DNA of 44,412 bases from an uncultured Acetobacteraceae bacterium (GCA_903924985.1 CAIYDT010000160.1:1-44412), one strand, 5' to 3'. Numbered from the stretch's first letter, positions 26,603-35,907 are shown. The notes: generated by a model not told the origin, from the sequence alone. A program made the numbers and translations.

Positions 26603-28096
26603 ATGACCGAACCCTGCGACCTCCCCGCCGTCGAGGCCCGCCGCATGATCGGGGCCAGGCAGCTTGCGCCCACCGAACTGCTGGCAAGCTGCATCGCCCG
26701 CATCGAATCCGTGGACCATGCCGTCAACGCCATGGTCGCGCGGGATTTCGACCGAGCACGCGGGGCGGCGAGACGCGCGGATGATGCGGTGGCGAAGGGG
26801 CACGACCTCGGCCCGCTGCACGGACTGCCCATCGGCATCAAGGACCTGGAGGAAACCGAGGGCCTGGTCACCACCCACGGCAGCCCGATCTTCCGCGATT
26901 TCATCCCCACCGCCGATGAGGGGATCGTGGCCCGCGCCAAGGCGGCCGGGGCGATCGTGATCGGCAAGACCAACACGCCGGAATTCGGCGCCGGCGCCAA
27001 CACCCGCAATGCGGTCTATGGCGCCACCGGCAACCCATTCGATCCGGCTCGGTCCTGCGCCGGGTCCTCCGGCGGGTCGGCAGTGGCGCTGGCGACCGGC
27101 ATGGCGCCGATTTGTACCGGGTCCGACACTGGCGGATCATTGCGCAACCCCGCCGCGTTCTGCGGCATCGTCGGCTTCCGCCCAACCCCCGGTCTGGTCC
27201 CCAGCGACAAGCGCGGCATTGGCTGGACGTCCTTGCCGGTGCTCGGCCCCATGGCGCGCACCGTCGGAGACACCGCGCTGCTGCTGGGCTCGATCGCCGG
27301 CGACGACGCGCGGGACCCCCTGGCCACCACCATCCACGGCCGAGCGGTGCGGCGCCCCGGGGATTTCTACCCGCCCGCCGCGGTGGACCTGTCCCGCCTG
27401 CGCGCCGCGTTCACCCCGGATTTCGGCTTCGCCCCCACCGAACGCGTTGTGGCGCAGGCCTTCGCGGAAAAGACGGCCTTGTTCCGGGGTGCCTTCGCCC
27501 AGGCCGAAGACGCGACCCCCGACTGCCGCGGCACCGATGAGGTGTTCGAGGTCCTGCGTGCCGTGCTGTTCCTGTCGTCGCATCTGGAAAAGACCCGGAC
27601 TCGACCTGGGGATGTCGGCCCCAACGTGCGCGCCAACGTCGAGGAGGGTTTGCGCTACTCCGCCGCCGACGCGGCGCGCGCGATGACCGAGCAGACGGCG
27701 ATCTACCGGCGCTGGCAGGCGTTTTTCGAGCGGCACGACGTGATCATTACGCCATCGATCACCATCAGCCCTCGGTCCTGGCGAGAGCTGTACCCGGCGG
27801 AGATCGACGGCAAACCCACCCGCACCTACTTCCACTGGCTGGCGCTGGCCTACGCGGTCACGGTGGTCGGGCATCCCGCGATTTCGTTGCCGGTTGGCGT
27901 CGATGCCCATGGCATGCCGTTTGGACTACAGATCGTTGGGCCTCGCGGCGGGGATGCGCTGGTGCTATCGGTGGCCTCGGCGTTGGAGGCGATGCTGGCG
28001 CGGGATCAGCGGACGGCCCGGCCGGTGCCCAATATCGCGAGGCTGAAGGCCGCCGGGCCAATCGGTGCGATGGAAGGGTTTATCGGGTTCGATTGA
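26603..28096 (+). CDS. Amidase signature family hydrolase
   Basis: A 497-residue amidase. The Ser-cisSer-Lys triad is visible at Lys80 (LPIGIKDLEE), Ser155 (CAGSSGGSA) and nucleophile Ser179 (GSDTGGSLRNPAAFCG), with the usual 24-residue spacing between the serines. It hydrolyses a carboxamide or related substrate, and specificity is not deducible. The start is the ATG at 26603 with GGAG ten bases upstream. A GTG at 26576 lies inside the palindrome and is unlikely. It is not GatA, since no gatB or gatC is nearby. It sits downstream of the gamma-glutamyltransferase. Confidence 0.92.
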   Translation: MTEPCDLPAVEARRMIGARQLAPTELLASCIARIESVDHAVNAMVARDFDRARGAARRADDAVAKGHDLGPLHGLPIGIKDLEETEGLVTTHGSPIFRDFIPTADEGIVARAKAAGAIVIGKTNTPEFGAGANTRNAVYGATGNPFDPARSCAGSSGGSAVALATGMAPICTGSDTGGSLRNPAAFCGIVGFRPTPGLVPSDKRGIGWTSLPVLGPMARTVGDTALLLGSIAGDDARDPLATTIHGRAVRRPGDFYPPAAVDLSRLRAAFTPDFGFAPTERVVAQAFAEKTALFRGAFAQAEDATPDCRGTDEVFEVLRAVLFLSSHLEKTRTRPGDVGPNVRANVEEGLRYSAADAARAMTEQTAIYRRWQAFFERHDVIITPSITISPRSWRELYPAEIDGKPTRTYFHWLALAYAVTVVGHPAISLPVGVDAHGMPFGLQIVGPRGGDALVLSVASALEAMLARDQRTARPVPNIARLKAAGPIGAMEGFIGFD

Positions 28097-28355
28097 TGCG
28101 GAACAGTGAAGAAGGTGGTATGCTGTCCCCCCTCCCCCGTCATGCACCGGCACCATCTGGGATACGAACCCCGTGATTCCGAAACGGGGACGCTCAAGGC
28201 GCCGTCCGCTCCGCGATATCCGCGTGCATCCGCGAAAATCCCTTTTTTATCTGCGTTAAAAATACTTTCTCGATACCGGCACTATTGTTTCGGTTTAGGC
28301 GCATGCTCGGTCAGCAGGCGTTCGATGCCGTCTTCGCGGGGGAGCTTCACGCCCC

Positions 28356-28778
28356 TCAACACCCAACCACCCCCACGCCCCCAGCAACCCCGTAAGCCAA
28401 AATCAACCGATCCCGCGTCACAATCGGCACCCCGAGATGCCGAGCGGTCGCGATGATCAAGCGATCCCCCAGGTCCCCATGCAAGTCCCCCGGCAAATAC
28501 GACGCGTCCACCGCGATCGCTGGCGTCAACAGGGCCTCCCGTATCCCTGGCCCGGCCACGAACCGGGCGAACCAAGTCTTCGGGTCGGGCAGGCACTGCA
28601 ACCCTCGCTTCCGGCACAGCATCCCGATTTCCCAGGCCGAAACCGGTGAGACCAACACCCCGCCCGTTAACCCGGCCTGGACGATCGTCGCGGTTGCGAA
28701 CGCCGACATCGCCGCGCCGTTCGCCAGCCAAATGACCGCGCAGGTGTCCAGCAGAACCGCGCCCGATGCCCCGCTCAC
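28356..28778 (-). CDS. vapC: VapC-family PIN-domain toxin
   Basis: A 140-residue PIN-domain ribonuclease. Acidic metal-binding residues are in place: Asp11 in VLLDTCAVIWL, Glu in VSAWEIGML, Asp in GDRLIIATARHLG and Asp in IVTRDRLIL. It cleaves RNA, typically initiator tRNA or rRNA in characterised VapCs. Its start overlaps the antitoxin stop by four bases (ATGA), the normal antitoxin-first arrangement. The frame is complete. Confidence 0.93.
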   Translation of the reverse strand: MSGASGAVLLDTCAVIWLANGAAMSAFATATIVQAGLTGGVLVSPVSAWEIGMLCRKRGLQCLPDPKTWFARFVAGPGIREALLTPAIAVDASYLPGDLHGDLGDRLIIATARHLGVPIVTRDRLILAYGVAGGVGVVGC

Positions 28779-29047
28779 TGGTGCAGCACGCCGTCCCCGG
28801 CCGAGAACGTTTCGTCGGCGATGGGCGCGGTCAGATCGACGCCCTCCGGCACCACGACGGAGCCGCGCATGAACCCATGGAGCTGCTTCACTGCGTCAGC
28901 CTCATGATCGGGGGGTAACAGCACGCCGACGATCTTGCCGCGTTTGGTAATCGTCACACGCGTCAACGTGCGGCTGGCGAGACGGTCGAGGATATCGAGG
29001 CAGCGGGCCTTGAAGTCGGAGGCGCTGATGGTCTGAGTCTCACCCAT
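28775..29047 (-). CDS. vapB: VapB/Phd-family antitoxin
   Basis: A 90-residue Phd/YefM-type antitoxin. The N-terminal DNA-binding part (TISASDFKARCLDILDRLAS, then VTITKRGKIVGVLLP) is followed by an acidic toxin-binding tail. It neutralises the neighbouring VapC and represses its own promoter through the palindromes at 29060-29082. The ATG at 29047 gives the family N-terminus. Confidence 0.92.
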   Translation of the reverse strand: MGETQTISASDFKARCLDILDRLASRTLTRVTITKRGKIVGVLLPPDHEADAVKQLHGFMRGSVVVPEGVDLTAPIADETFSAGDGVLHQ

Positions 29048-29059
29048 CGGTCATATCCC

Positions 29060-29082
29060 ATGACTGGTCATGTCTTATGACC
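29060..29082 (-). promoter_or_regulatory. Overlapping palindromic operator of vapBC
   Basis: Two perfect inverted repeats overlap: ATGAC-TG-GTCAT (29060-29071) and GGTCAT-GTCTT-ATGACC (29066-29082). They share the GTCAT half-site and lie 13-35 bp upstream of the vapB start. This tandem arrangement fits cooperative autorepression by a VapB-VapC complex. Binding is inferred from position and symmetry. Confidence 0.65.
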
Positions 29083-29135
29083 ATATCGGTATACGCCCTG
29101 CGCCAGCCTAACTTAACGGCAAGCGCTCTTGCCCC

Positions 29136-29630
29136 CTAATTCGGCCGCCGCAACCGGTCCAGCGCCGCGAAGGGGTGCGGCTCCGGCTCCTCCTCAATCT
29201 CCGGCAGCTCCGCATCCGGCATCCTCGGATACGGGTCCAACGCCAGCCCCAGCTGCTCGGCTGCCGCCTCCCCCAAATCCAGGATCCCGTTCTCATACGG
29301 AATCTCGTCCTCGGACTCCGGGTCCAGATCGTCGTTCTCCGTCCCCGAGGGCACGAAGCGCACGGTGAAGCTCTCCTCCACTGTCGTCTCGAAGTCCTCC
29401 AGCGAGATCACGCAGGTCTGCACCACCCGCGCATGCAGGACCCCGGAGGCCCGGATGATGGTGTTGGACTCCCGGTGCAGGTGGAAGCGGCAGCGGAGCT
29501 CCAAAACCTCCGGCAACCCCATGCGCAGCGCCAGGGCCGAGCACTCCGACGGGGTCGCCTCCACGTTAAAATGGGTGCCCAACGTCGGGATTTGCCCGAT
29601 CAACAACGGGCGGTGCAATTCCACGCTCAT
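29136..29630 (-). CDS. DUF177/YceD family protein
   Basis: A 164-residue acidic protein of the DUF177 family. Signatures are the central VVQTCVISLEDFETTVEESF (family C-x-x-x-L-E-x-F) and the acidic PESEDEIPYENGILDLGEAAAEQLGLALDPYPR. Homologues are linked with 23S rRNA accumulation in plants and E. coli, and in many bacteria the gene precedes rpmF. Here it overlaps the Cbp3-type gene by four bases, an order that recurs in alphaproteobacteria. Confidence 0.9.
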   Translation of the reverse strand: MSVELHRPLLIGQIPTLGTHFNVEATPSECSALALRMGLPEVLELRCRFHLHRESNTIIRASGVLHARVVQTCVISLEDFETTVEESFTVRFVPSGTENDDLDPESEDEIPYENGILDLGEAAAEQLGLALDPYPRMPDAELPEIEEEPEPHPFAALDRLRRPN

Positions 29631-30181
29631 TGGCAGGCCTCCTGCGCGGGCAGGAAGCGGATCTCTCCCTCACGCAGGCGGTCCATGGTTTGCTCAGTCA
29701 GACAGGCCTCCTGCGCAAGAACCAGCCGAGCCAAGGCCCCAGCGGCCCCCTCGGACGGAGGCGCCGCTCCGCGCCAGATGTTGCGGGCCAGGGCGGCCTC
29801 CAGCGCCGGGATGTCGCCGGCCTCCATCGCCTGGGAGTAGGCCAAAGCGCGGCCGTGGAACGCCTCCCACATCGCGCGGACGCGCTTGCCGACGGACATG
29901 TCGCTGACGCCGAGCTCCCGCAGGTTGATGTCCATGTCGCTGAACATGGCGTCGAACAGGGCCTGGGCGAAAAGGGGCCCCGGTTCCGGCTCCCGCTTCA
30001 GGCGCTGGATCGCCAGGAAGGCGTAAACGCCGATGATGTCGAACCGCCCGTCCAGCGTGTCCGGCACGCCGACGGCGGTAAAAAGGTAGGGGTCACGGGC
30101 GGCGGTGACGGCGGCGGTGTAGAGGGAGAAGCCAATCCGCTCCCGCCGCGCGCGCCGGCCCAAACCCAAAAAACCGGCCAC
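29627..30181 (-). CDS. Ubiquinol-cytochrome c chaperone (Cbp3 type)
   Basis: A protein of about 184 residues of the ubiquinol-cytochrome c chaperone family. Characteristic stretches are LYTAAVTAARDPYLFTAVGV, DTLDGRFDIIGVYAFLAIQR and FDAMFSDMDINLRELGVSDM. In mitochondria Cbp3 helps assemble cytochrome b of complex III, and the bacterial role is presumed similar. The start is uncertain. I chose the GTG at 30181, which gives an N-terminus (VAGFLGLGRRARRERIG) like homologues, although the ribosome site is weak. The frame stays open far upstream without protein-like sequence. It is divergent from argD. Confidence 0.85.
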   Translation of the reverse strand: MAGFLGLGRRARRERIGFSLYTAAVTAARDPYLFTAVGVPDTLDGRFDIIGVYAFLAIQRLKREPEPGPLFAQALFDAMFSDMDINLRELGVSDMSVGKRVRAMWEAFHGRALAYSQAMEAGDIPALEAALARNIWRGAAPPSEGAAGALARLVLAQEACLTEQTMDRLREGEIRFLPAQEACQ

Positions 30182-30270
30182 GGGCAATGATCTTTCGCAA
30201 AAGTGGGACGCTGCCGCCGGGTGGCGGGGCCGACAGCATAGAACCACGGCCCGCCCTTTGAAACCGGCGT

Positions 30271-30300
30271 TTGACTCGGCCCCCATCCCTGGCCAATGAT
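30271..30300 (+). promoter_or_regulatory. Possible promoter of argD-argF
   Basis: TTGACT (30271-30276) and AATGAT (30295-30300), 18 bases apart, lie about 80 bp before the argD start in the divergent Cbp3/argD gap. The -35 is good and the -10 is only four of six, so this is a weak call. Confidence 0.3.
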
Positions 30301-30382
30301 CGCTCTTTCCTTTGGAGCCCGCCCCGAATGGTCGCGGGTGGGCAGCCCATTGGAAGCCAACAAAACAAGGGCCGTACCCAAG

Positions 30383-31573
30383 ATGATTTCCGCGCTGCTG
30401 CCGAACTACGCCCGAGCCGACCTCGCTTTCGAGCGGGGGGAAGGTGCCTGGTTGTGGACGACGGATGGGCGACGATTCCTCGATTTCGGGTCCGGCATCG
30501 CCACGGCCTCCATCGGCCACGGGCACCCGCATCTGGCCAAGGCGATCGCCGAGCAGGCGGCCAAGGTGATGCACGTGTCGAACCTGTATCGCATCCCGCA
30601 GGCGGAGAAGCTGGCGCAGCGGCTGGTGGACGCGACGTTCGCCGACAGCGTGTTCTTCTGCAACTCGGGCGCCGAGGCGAACGAGGGCATGATCAAGATG
30701 ATGCGCCGGGCGATGTTCGATTCCGGCAAGGAAGACGCCTTCCGCATCATCTGCTTCGAGGGCGCGTTCCACGGCCGCACCCTGGCGACCCTCGCCGCCA
30801 CGGGCAACGAACACTATTTGCACGGCTTCGGACCGGTGGTGGAAGGCTTCGACCACGTCCCGTTCAACAACATGAACGCCGTGCGCGATATGATCGGCCC
30901 CGGCACCTGCGGCATCATCGTCGAGCCCATCCAGGGTGAGGGCGGCGTCCGCCCGGCCGACATGCAGTTCCTGCGCGACCTGCGCGCGGTGTGCGACGAA
31001 TACGGCATCATCCTGGGCATGGACGAAGTGCAGTCCGGCATGGGCCGCACCGGCAAGTTATTTGCCCATGAATGGGCTGGCATCACGCCGGACGTTATGT
31101 CCTCCGCCAAGGGCATCGGCGGCGGCTTCCCGCTGGGTGCCGTTCTGGCCAAGGAGAAATACGCCAAGGCGCTGGTCCCCGGCACGCACGGCACCACCTA
31201 CGGCGGCAACCCGCTGGCCTGCACCGCGGGGAATGCCGTGCTGGACGTGATGCTGGCCCCCGGCTTCATCGAGGACGTGGAGCGCAAGGGCCGTAAGCTG
31301 CGCGCCGAAACCGACAAGATCGCGAAAGAGTTCCCCACCGTGTTCGTGGACGCCCGGGGCATGGGCCTGTTGCAGGGGCTGAAATGCGTGAACCCGCCCG
31401 GCGCCGTGCAGGCCGCCTGCACCGCCGAGGGGCTGATGGTGATCACCGCCGGCGACAACGTACTGCGTCTGGCGCCGCCGCTGGTCGTCACGGATTCCGA
31501 CATCGACCAGGCGATGGCGATGCTGCGCCGCGCCGCGACCAAGGTGACGGCGGCCGAGGCAGGCAAGCCGTGA
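30383..31573 (+). CDS. argD: Acetylornithine aminotransferase
   Basis: A 396-residue class III PLP aminotransferase. The cofactor lysine is Lys243 in [18 protein letters not shown]. Other motifs are [31 protein letters not shown], the EPIQGEGGV loop and [20 protein letters not shown]. It interconverts N-acetylglutamate semialdehyde and N-acetylornithine in arginine synthesis. The ATG at 30383 gives the family start [20 protein letters not shown]. Its TGA stop overlaps the GTG start of argF, so the pathway genes are coupled. Confidence 0.95.
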   Translation: MISALLPNYARADLAFERGEGAWLWTTDGRRFLDFGSGIATASIGHGHPHLAKAIAEQAAKVMHVSNLYRIPQAEKLAQRLVDATFADSVFFCNSGAEANEGMIKMMRRAMFDSGKEDAFRIICFEGAFHGRTLATLAATGNEHYLHGFGPVVEGFDHVPFNNMNAVRDMIGPGTCGIIVEPIQGEGGVRPADMQFLRDLRAVCDEYGIILGMDEVQSGMGRTGKLFAHEWAGITPDVMSSAKGIGGGFPLGAVLAKEKYAKALVPGTHGTTYGGNPLACTAGNAVLDVMLAPGFIEDVERKGRKLRAETDKIAKEFPTVFVDARGMGLLQGLKCVNPPGAVQAACTAEGLMVITAGDNVLRLAPPLVVTDSDIDQAMAMLRRAATKVTAAEAGKP

Positions 31574-32538
31574 ACTCGTCGCTCCGTCAGGCGTTACCGC
31601 CCAAGGGCCGGTCCACCGAACCGGTGGCTGGCCCGCGGCACTTCCTCGACCTGAAGGATTTCGACACCGCGACGCTGCGGCGAATGCTCGACATCGCATC
31701 GGGGTTCAAACGCGCCGGGGGGGTCACCTCCCGCCCGCTGGCCGGCAAGACGCTGGCGCTGATCTTCGAGAAGCCGTCCACCCGCACCCGCGTGTCGTTC
31801 GAGGTCGGGATGCGCCAGTTGGGTGGCGAGGTGGTCAATCTGAGCGGCAAGGACATGCAGCTCGGGCGCGGCGAGACCGTCGCCGATACCGCGAAGGTGC
31901 TGTCGCGCTATGTCGACGCCATCATGCTGCGCACCGACAGCCATTCCAAGCTGGCCGATCTGGCGGAATTCGCCACCGTGCCGGTGATCAACGGCCTGAC
32001 CGAGGCGTCCCACCCCTGCCAACTCATGGCCGACGTGCTGACGTTCGAGGAACACCGCGGCCCCATCGCCGGCCAGGTCGTGGCCTGGTGCGGCGATGGC
32101 AACAACGTCGCTCGTTCCTGGATCGAGGCGGCGGTGCGCTTCGGTTTTACTCTCCGGCTGGCGACACCGGCTTCATTACGCCCCCCAGCCGAGCTGATCG
32201 CCTGGGCGCGGGCGCAGGGCGGGGACATCGTGCTGACGGACGATGCGGAGGCCGCGGTGGCCGGCGCCCGCTGCGTGGTCACCGACACCTGGGTGTCGAT
32301 GTCCGATGACCCCAACGAAAACCGCCACAACCTGCTGGCCCCCTACCGCGTGACCGGCGGCCTGATGGCGCGTGCGGCGCCGGATGCCATCTTCATGCAC
32401 TGCCTCCCCGCCCATCGCGGGGAGGAAGTGACGGAGGAGGTGATCGATGGGCCCCAGTCGGTGGTGTTCGATGAGGCGGAGAACCGACTGCACGCGCAGA
32501 AGGGCGTGCTGGCCTGGGTGATGGGGGCGGCGCGGTAG
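31570..32538 (+). CDS. argF: Ornithine carbamoyltransferase
   Basis: A 322-residue anabolic ornithine transcarbamylase. The carbamoyl-phosphate site is [15 protein letters not shown], with HPCQ ([10 protein letters not shown]) and the ornithine-site HCLP ([16 protein letters not shown]). It makes citrulline from ornithine and carbamoyl phosphate. The start is a GTG at 31570 overlapping the argD stop (GTGA), and upstream in-frame sequence is not family-like. The gene order argD-argF is common in alphaproteobacteria. Confidence 0.95.
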   Translation: MNSSLRQALPPKGRSTEPVAGPRHFLDLKDFDTATLRRMLDIASGFKRAGGVTSRPLAGKTLALIFEKPSTRTRVSFEVGMRQLGGEVVNLSGKDMQLGRGETVADTAKVLSRYVDAIMLRTDSHSKLADLAEFATVPVINGLTEASHPCQLMADVLTFEEHRGPIAGQVVAWCGDGNNVARSWIEAAVRFGFTLRLATPASLRPPAELIAWARAQGGDIVLTDDAEAAVAGARCVVTDTWVSMSDDPNENRHNLLAPYRVTGGLMARAAPDAIFMHCLPAHRGEEVTEEVIDGPQSVVFDEAENRLHAQKGVLAWVMGAAR

Positions 32539-32539
32539 C

Positions 32540-32586
32540 ATCCCCCGTTCGCTTCCGGAGGCCGTCTCAGAGCGTATGGGGGGGAT
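32540..32586 (+). terminator. Imperfect hairpin after argF
   Basis: ATCCCCC...CGCT (32540-32553) can pair with AGCG...GGGGGAT (32571-32586) around an internal loop, immediately after the argF stop. It is a plausible terminator, but the stem is interrupted and no U-tract follows. Confidence 0.3.
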
Positions 32587-32646
32587 ATCAGGGGGTAGGG
32601 TGTAAACATCGGGTCAGTCCCACCGCATCGGGAAGATACGGGCCTT

Positions 32647-32681
32647 CCTGACACTTGATCTATCCCCACCCATATGTCAGG
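32647..32681 (+). promoter_or_regulatory. Candidate operator ahead of the XRE-hyf operon
   Basis: A perfect 7-bp inverted repeat, CCTGACA (32647-32653) and TGTCAGG (32675-32681), has half-sites 28 bp centre to centre. It is 43 bp before the XRE gene start and may be the autoregulatory site of that protein. No promoter hexamers could be placed with confidence. Confidence 0.4.
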
Positions 32682-32723
32682 CATGACTCCTCTCATCTGG
32701 AGTCGCCCCATGACCCACCAGAC

Positions 32724-32969
32724 ATGATCACCGCCGCCCAAATGCGGGCCGCCCGAGCGCTGCTGAAGATCGAACAGCGGGAGCTCGCCGCTTTGTCCGG
32801 CCTGTCCGTGCCCACCATCCAGCGCATGGAAGCCAGCCAAGGCGTGGTGCGCGGCAACGTGGACTCCCTCATGAAGCTGGCCGGTGCCCTGCGCGACGCC
32901 GGGATCGAGCTGATCGACGAAGGCGCCCTCAGCCCAATCGGCGGAAGAGGGGTCAGGCTAAGGTCATGA
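32724..32969 (+). CDS. Small XRE-type helix-turn-helix regulator
   Basis: An 81-residue DNA-binding protein. The Cro/C1-type helix-turn-helix is ARALLKIEQRELAALSGLSV then PTIQRMEASQGVVRGNVDSL (about residues 7-50). The tail ends IELIDEGALSPIGGRGVRLR, common in stand-alone XRE proteins of alphaproteobacteria. The start is the ATG at 32724. A longer frame upstream is not protein-like. Its stop overlaps the hyfB-like start by four bases (ATGA), so the regulator is translationally coupled to the complex downstream and likely controls it. Confidence 0.85.
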   Translation: MITAAQMRAARALLKIEQRELAALSGLSVPTIQRMEASQGVVRGNVDSLMKLAGALRDAGIELIDEGALSPIGGRGVRLRS

Positions 32970-34960
32970 TCGCCATCGTCCTGACCAACATCGTCGCACT
33001 CGCCGCGCTGGGCCTCGCCAGCGCCGCCCTCGGGCAAAAGGGCCGCTTCATCGTCTACGGCGGCTGCCTGATCCTAGGCCTGACTTCGCTCACAACCGGC
33101 CTCGCCGCCGTCGGCGCCCCCGTCGAGCACCTAACCCTCCCCCTCGGCATCCCCTGGATCGGAGTCCACCTTCGCCTCGACTCCCTCTCCGCCTTCTTCC
33201 TGATCATCCTCGGCCTGGGCTCCGCCGGCGCCAGCCTGTTCGCCATCGGTTACACGCAGCACGACGAAGAACCCCAGCGCGCCTTACCCTTTTACCCGCT
33301 GTTCCTCGCCGGCATGCATTTGGTGCTGATCGCCGATGACGCCTTCGTGTTCCTGTTCGCATGGGAGATGATGTCCCTCGCCTCCTGGGCCCTGGTCATG
33401 GCGCAGCACAAAATCCCCGACAATGCCCAAGCCGCCTACGTCTACCTGATCATGGCTGTATTCAGCGGGCTATCGTTGCTGCTGGCGTTCGGCATGATGG
33501 CCGGTCCGGACGGCGGTTACACCTTCGACGCCATGCGCGCGGCGCAACCTAACGCCGGGCTCGTTGCGTTAATCTTCGCGTTAACCCTGGCCGGCGCCGG
33601 GTCCAAGGCCGGCCTGGTGCCGCTGCACGTCTGGCTCCCTTTGGCGCACCCCGCCGCCCCCAGCCACGTCTCCGCCCTCATGAGCGGCGTGATGACCAAA
33701 ATCGCCGTCTACGGCTTCATTCGAATCACCTTCGATTTGCTCGGCGGCGCCCCCTGGTGGGCCGCCACCATCGTCCTGGTCCTCGGCGGCATCACCGCCG
33801 TGCTCGGCGTCCTGCACGCGCTGATGGAGCGCGACCTCAAGCGCCTGCTCGCTTATTCCACCGTCGAGAACATCGGCATCGTCTTCGTCGGCCTGGGTCT
33901 GGCGATGGCCTTCCACGCCAACGGGTTCCCTACGGGCGCCGCCTTGGCCTTCACCGCGGCCTTGTTCCATGCGTTCAACCACACGCTGTTCAAAAGCCTG
34001 CTGTTCTTCGGCGCCGGGTCGGTGCTGCACGCCACCGGCACGCGAGATATGGAGAAGTTGGGCGGCCTCATCAAACGCATGCCCGTCACCAGCGCCGCCA
34101 TGCTGGCCGGCTGCGTCGCGATCTCCGCTCTGCCCCCGATGAACGGCTTCGCGTCTGAGTGGCTGACCTTCCAGGCCGTGCTGCTGCGCCCCGAGCTGCC
34201 GCAATGGGGGCTGAAACTGTCCATTCCGGCGGATGGGGCGCTGCTGGCGCTGGCCGCCGCCCTCGCCGCCGCGTGCTTCGTACGGGCGTTCGGCATCGCC
34301 TTCCTTGGCCGCCCGCGCACCCAAGCCGCCGAACAGGCCCACGAAACCGACCGCTGGTCGGTCGCCGCCATGTCAAGCTTCGGCGTTCTCTGCCTGCTCA
34401 CCGGTCTGTTCCCCGGCGTGGTCATCGACCTGATCGCCCCCGTCGCCCATGCGATGGTCGGCGCGCGTATGCCCGAGCAATTGAGCGACCCATGGCTGAC
34501 GACGGTGCCGATTGCGTCCGGTCGTAGCTCCTACAACGCTTTGTTGCTGTTCGCCTTTGTCGGGGCCTCCGGCTGGATCGCGGCGCTGGCGGTGAAGCGC
34601 TTCGGCTCCCGAGGTCTCAGGCGGGCGCCGGCCTGGGACTGCGGCTTCCCCGACCCCAGCCCGATGACGCAATATACCGGCGCCAGCATGGGGCAGCCCA
34701 TCAAGCGGGTCTACGCCGGCCTGGTGTTCCATGCTCGGGATGAGGTGGACATGCCGGCACCCGGAGACATACGGGCCGCGAGCCTGACCGGACACCGCTC
34801 CGACTACATCTGGGACGGGATCTACGCCCCGATTGGGGGGCTGGTGGCGCTCATCGCGAACAAGATGAACGTGCTGCAATTCCTGACGATCCGGAGATAT
34901 CTTGGCTTCGTGTTCGTGGCGTTGATCGTGCTGCTGGCGGCGCTCGCACTATGGCAATGA
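32966..34960 (+). CDS. hyfB: HyfB-like antiporter subunit of an energy-converting hydrogenase-related complex
   Basis: A 664-residue polytopic protein homologous to HyfB/HycC and NuoL-type proton pumps. Key ion-path residues are present: Glu134 (FAWEMMSLASWAL), Lys214 in GSKAGLVPLHVWLPLAHPAA, and the Lys/His region LKRLLAYSTVENIG. The C-terminal part is an extra membrane segment and loop (WDCGFPDPSPMTQYTGASMG), as in HyfB. It forms part of the membrane arm and probably translocates protons or Na+. It overlaps the hyfC-like gene by ten bases. The symbol denotes homology only, since the complex is not a hydrogenase. Confidence 0.88.
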   Translation: MIAIVLTNIVALAALGLASAALGQKGRFIVYGGCLILGLTSLTTGLAAVGAPVEHLTLPLGIPWIGVHLRLDSLSAFFLIILGLGSAGASLFAIGYTQHDEEPQRALPFYPLFLAGMHLVLIADDAFVFLFAWEMMSLASWALVMAQHKIPDNAQAAYVYLIMAVFSGLSLLLAFGMMAGPDGGYTFDAMRAAQPNAGLVALIFALTLAGAGSKAGLVPLHVWLPLAHPAAPSHVSALMSGVMTKIAVYGFIRITFDLLGGAPWWAATIVLVLGGITAVLGVLHALMERDLKRLLAYSTVENIGIVFVGLGLAMAFHANGFPTGAALAFTAALFHAFNHTLFKSLLFFGAGSVLHATGTRDMEKLGGLIKRMPVTSAAMLAGCVAISALPPMNGFASEWLTFQAVLLRPELPQWGLKLSIPADGALLALAAALAAACFVRAFGIAFLGRPRTQAAEQAHETDRWSVAAMSSFGVLCLLTGLFPGVVIDLIAPVAHAMVGARMPEQLSDPWLTTVPIASGRSSYNALLLFAFVGASGWIAALAVKRFGSRGLRRAPAWDCGFPDPSPMTQYTGASMGQPIKRVYAGLVFHARDEVDMPAPGDIRAASLTGHRSDYIWDGIYAPIGGLVALIANKMNVLQFLTIRRYLGFVFVALIVLLAALALWQ

Positions 34961-35907
34961 TCGCATCCCTCCTGGTGCAGGCCGTCCAAATGCTGCTGGT
35001 GCTGGCGCTGGCCCCGCTGCTGACCGGGCTGGTGCGCAAGGTGAAAGCCCGCCTGCAACGCCGCAGGGGGCCCCCGCTGCTGCAGCCCTATCGCGACCTC
35101 CGCCGTCTGATGACCAAGGACGTGGTCCTGGCCGAGAACGCGTCGTGGCTGTTCCGCGTCGCCCCCTACACCATCTTCGCCACCACCTGGGTAGCGGCGG
35201 CGCTGATCCCCACATTCGCCACCGGTCTCATGTTCTCCTGGTCCGGCGACCTGATCGTCATCGCCGCTTTGCTGGGCACCGCCCGCTTCGCCCAGGCCCT
35301 GGCGGCGCTGGACATCGGCACCGCGTTCGGCGGCATCGGCGCGTCGCGGGAGATGATGATCTCCTCGTTGGCCGAACCCGCCATGATCCTGATCGTGTTC
35401 TGCGTCGCGTTGGTTGCCGGCTCCACCCAGCTTTCCACGGTGGCGGAGCACATGCTGAACGCCCAGGTCGGCCTGCGCGTGTCCCTGGCCCTGGCCCTGG
35501 TGGCGCTGACGATCGTGGCGCTGACCGAAAACGCCCGCATCCCGGTGGACAACCCCGCCACCCATCTGGAACTGACCATGGTGCATGAGGCGATGGTCCT
35601 GGAATACTCCGGCCGCCATCTGGCGATGATCGAGCTGAGCGTCGCACTGAAGCTGCTGCTCTACATCTCCATGATCGCCTGCATCTTCTTCCCCCCCGGC
35701 CTGGCCGACAGTAGCGCGGGGACGGCCGGCTTCCTGATCGGGGGCATCAGCTATCTGATCAAACTCGCCATCGGCGGCGTGCTGTTAGGCACCTTCGAAA
35801 TGTCCATCGCCAAAATGCGCGTCTTCCGCCTCCCCAACTTCGTCGGTGGTGCCCTCATGCTCGGCCTCCTGGGCGTGCTGCTGCTGTTTGTCTCCAGGGG
35901 CATGTGA
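34951..35907 (+). CDS. hyfC: HyfC-like membrane subunit (NuoH homologue)
   Basis: A 318-residue membrane protein with about eight helices, homologous to HyfC/HycD and NuoH. The first cytoplasmic loop RRRGPPLLQPYRDLRRLMTK and the acidic stretch ALTENARIPVDNPATHLELT with MVHEAMVLEYSGRHLAMIEL correspond to conserved coupling-loop regions of NuoH, which meet the peripheral arm near the quinone site. Its presence means the peripheral arm (G and I) can be docked on the membrane pumps. It overlaps its neighbours at both ends. Confidence 0.9.
   Translation: MAMIASLLVQAVQMLLVLALAPLLTGLVRKVKARLQRRRGPPLLQPYRDLRRLMTKDVVLAENASWLFRVAPYTIFATTWVAAALIPTFATGLMFSWSGDLIVIAALLGTARFAQALAALDIGTAFGGIGASREMMISSLAEPAMILIVFCVALVAGSTQLSTVAEHMLNAQVGLRVSLALALVALTIVALTENARIPVDNPATHLELTMVHEAMVLEYSGRHLAMIELSVALKLLLYISMIACIFFPPGLADSSAGTAGFLIGGISYLIKLAIGGVLLGTFEMSIAKMRVFRLPNFVGGALMLGLLGVLLLFVSRGM

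Noticed and set aside
21164..29047. A defence island, given two toxin-antitoxin pairs within 8 kb
   Set aside because: The genes between them are ordinary metabolic genes, and no restriction, CRISPR, or other defence genes are present.
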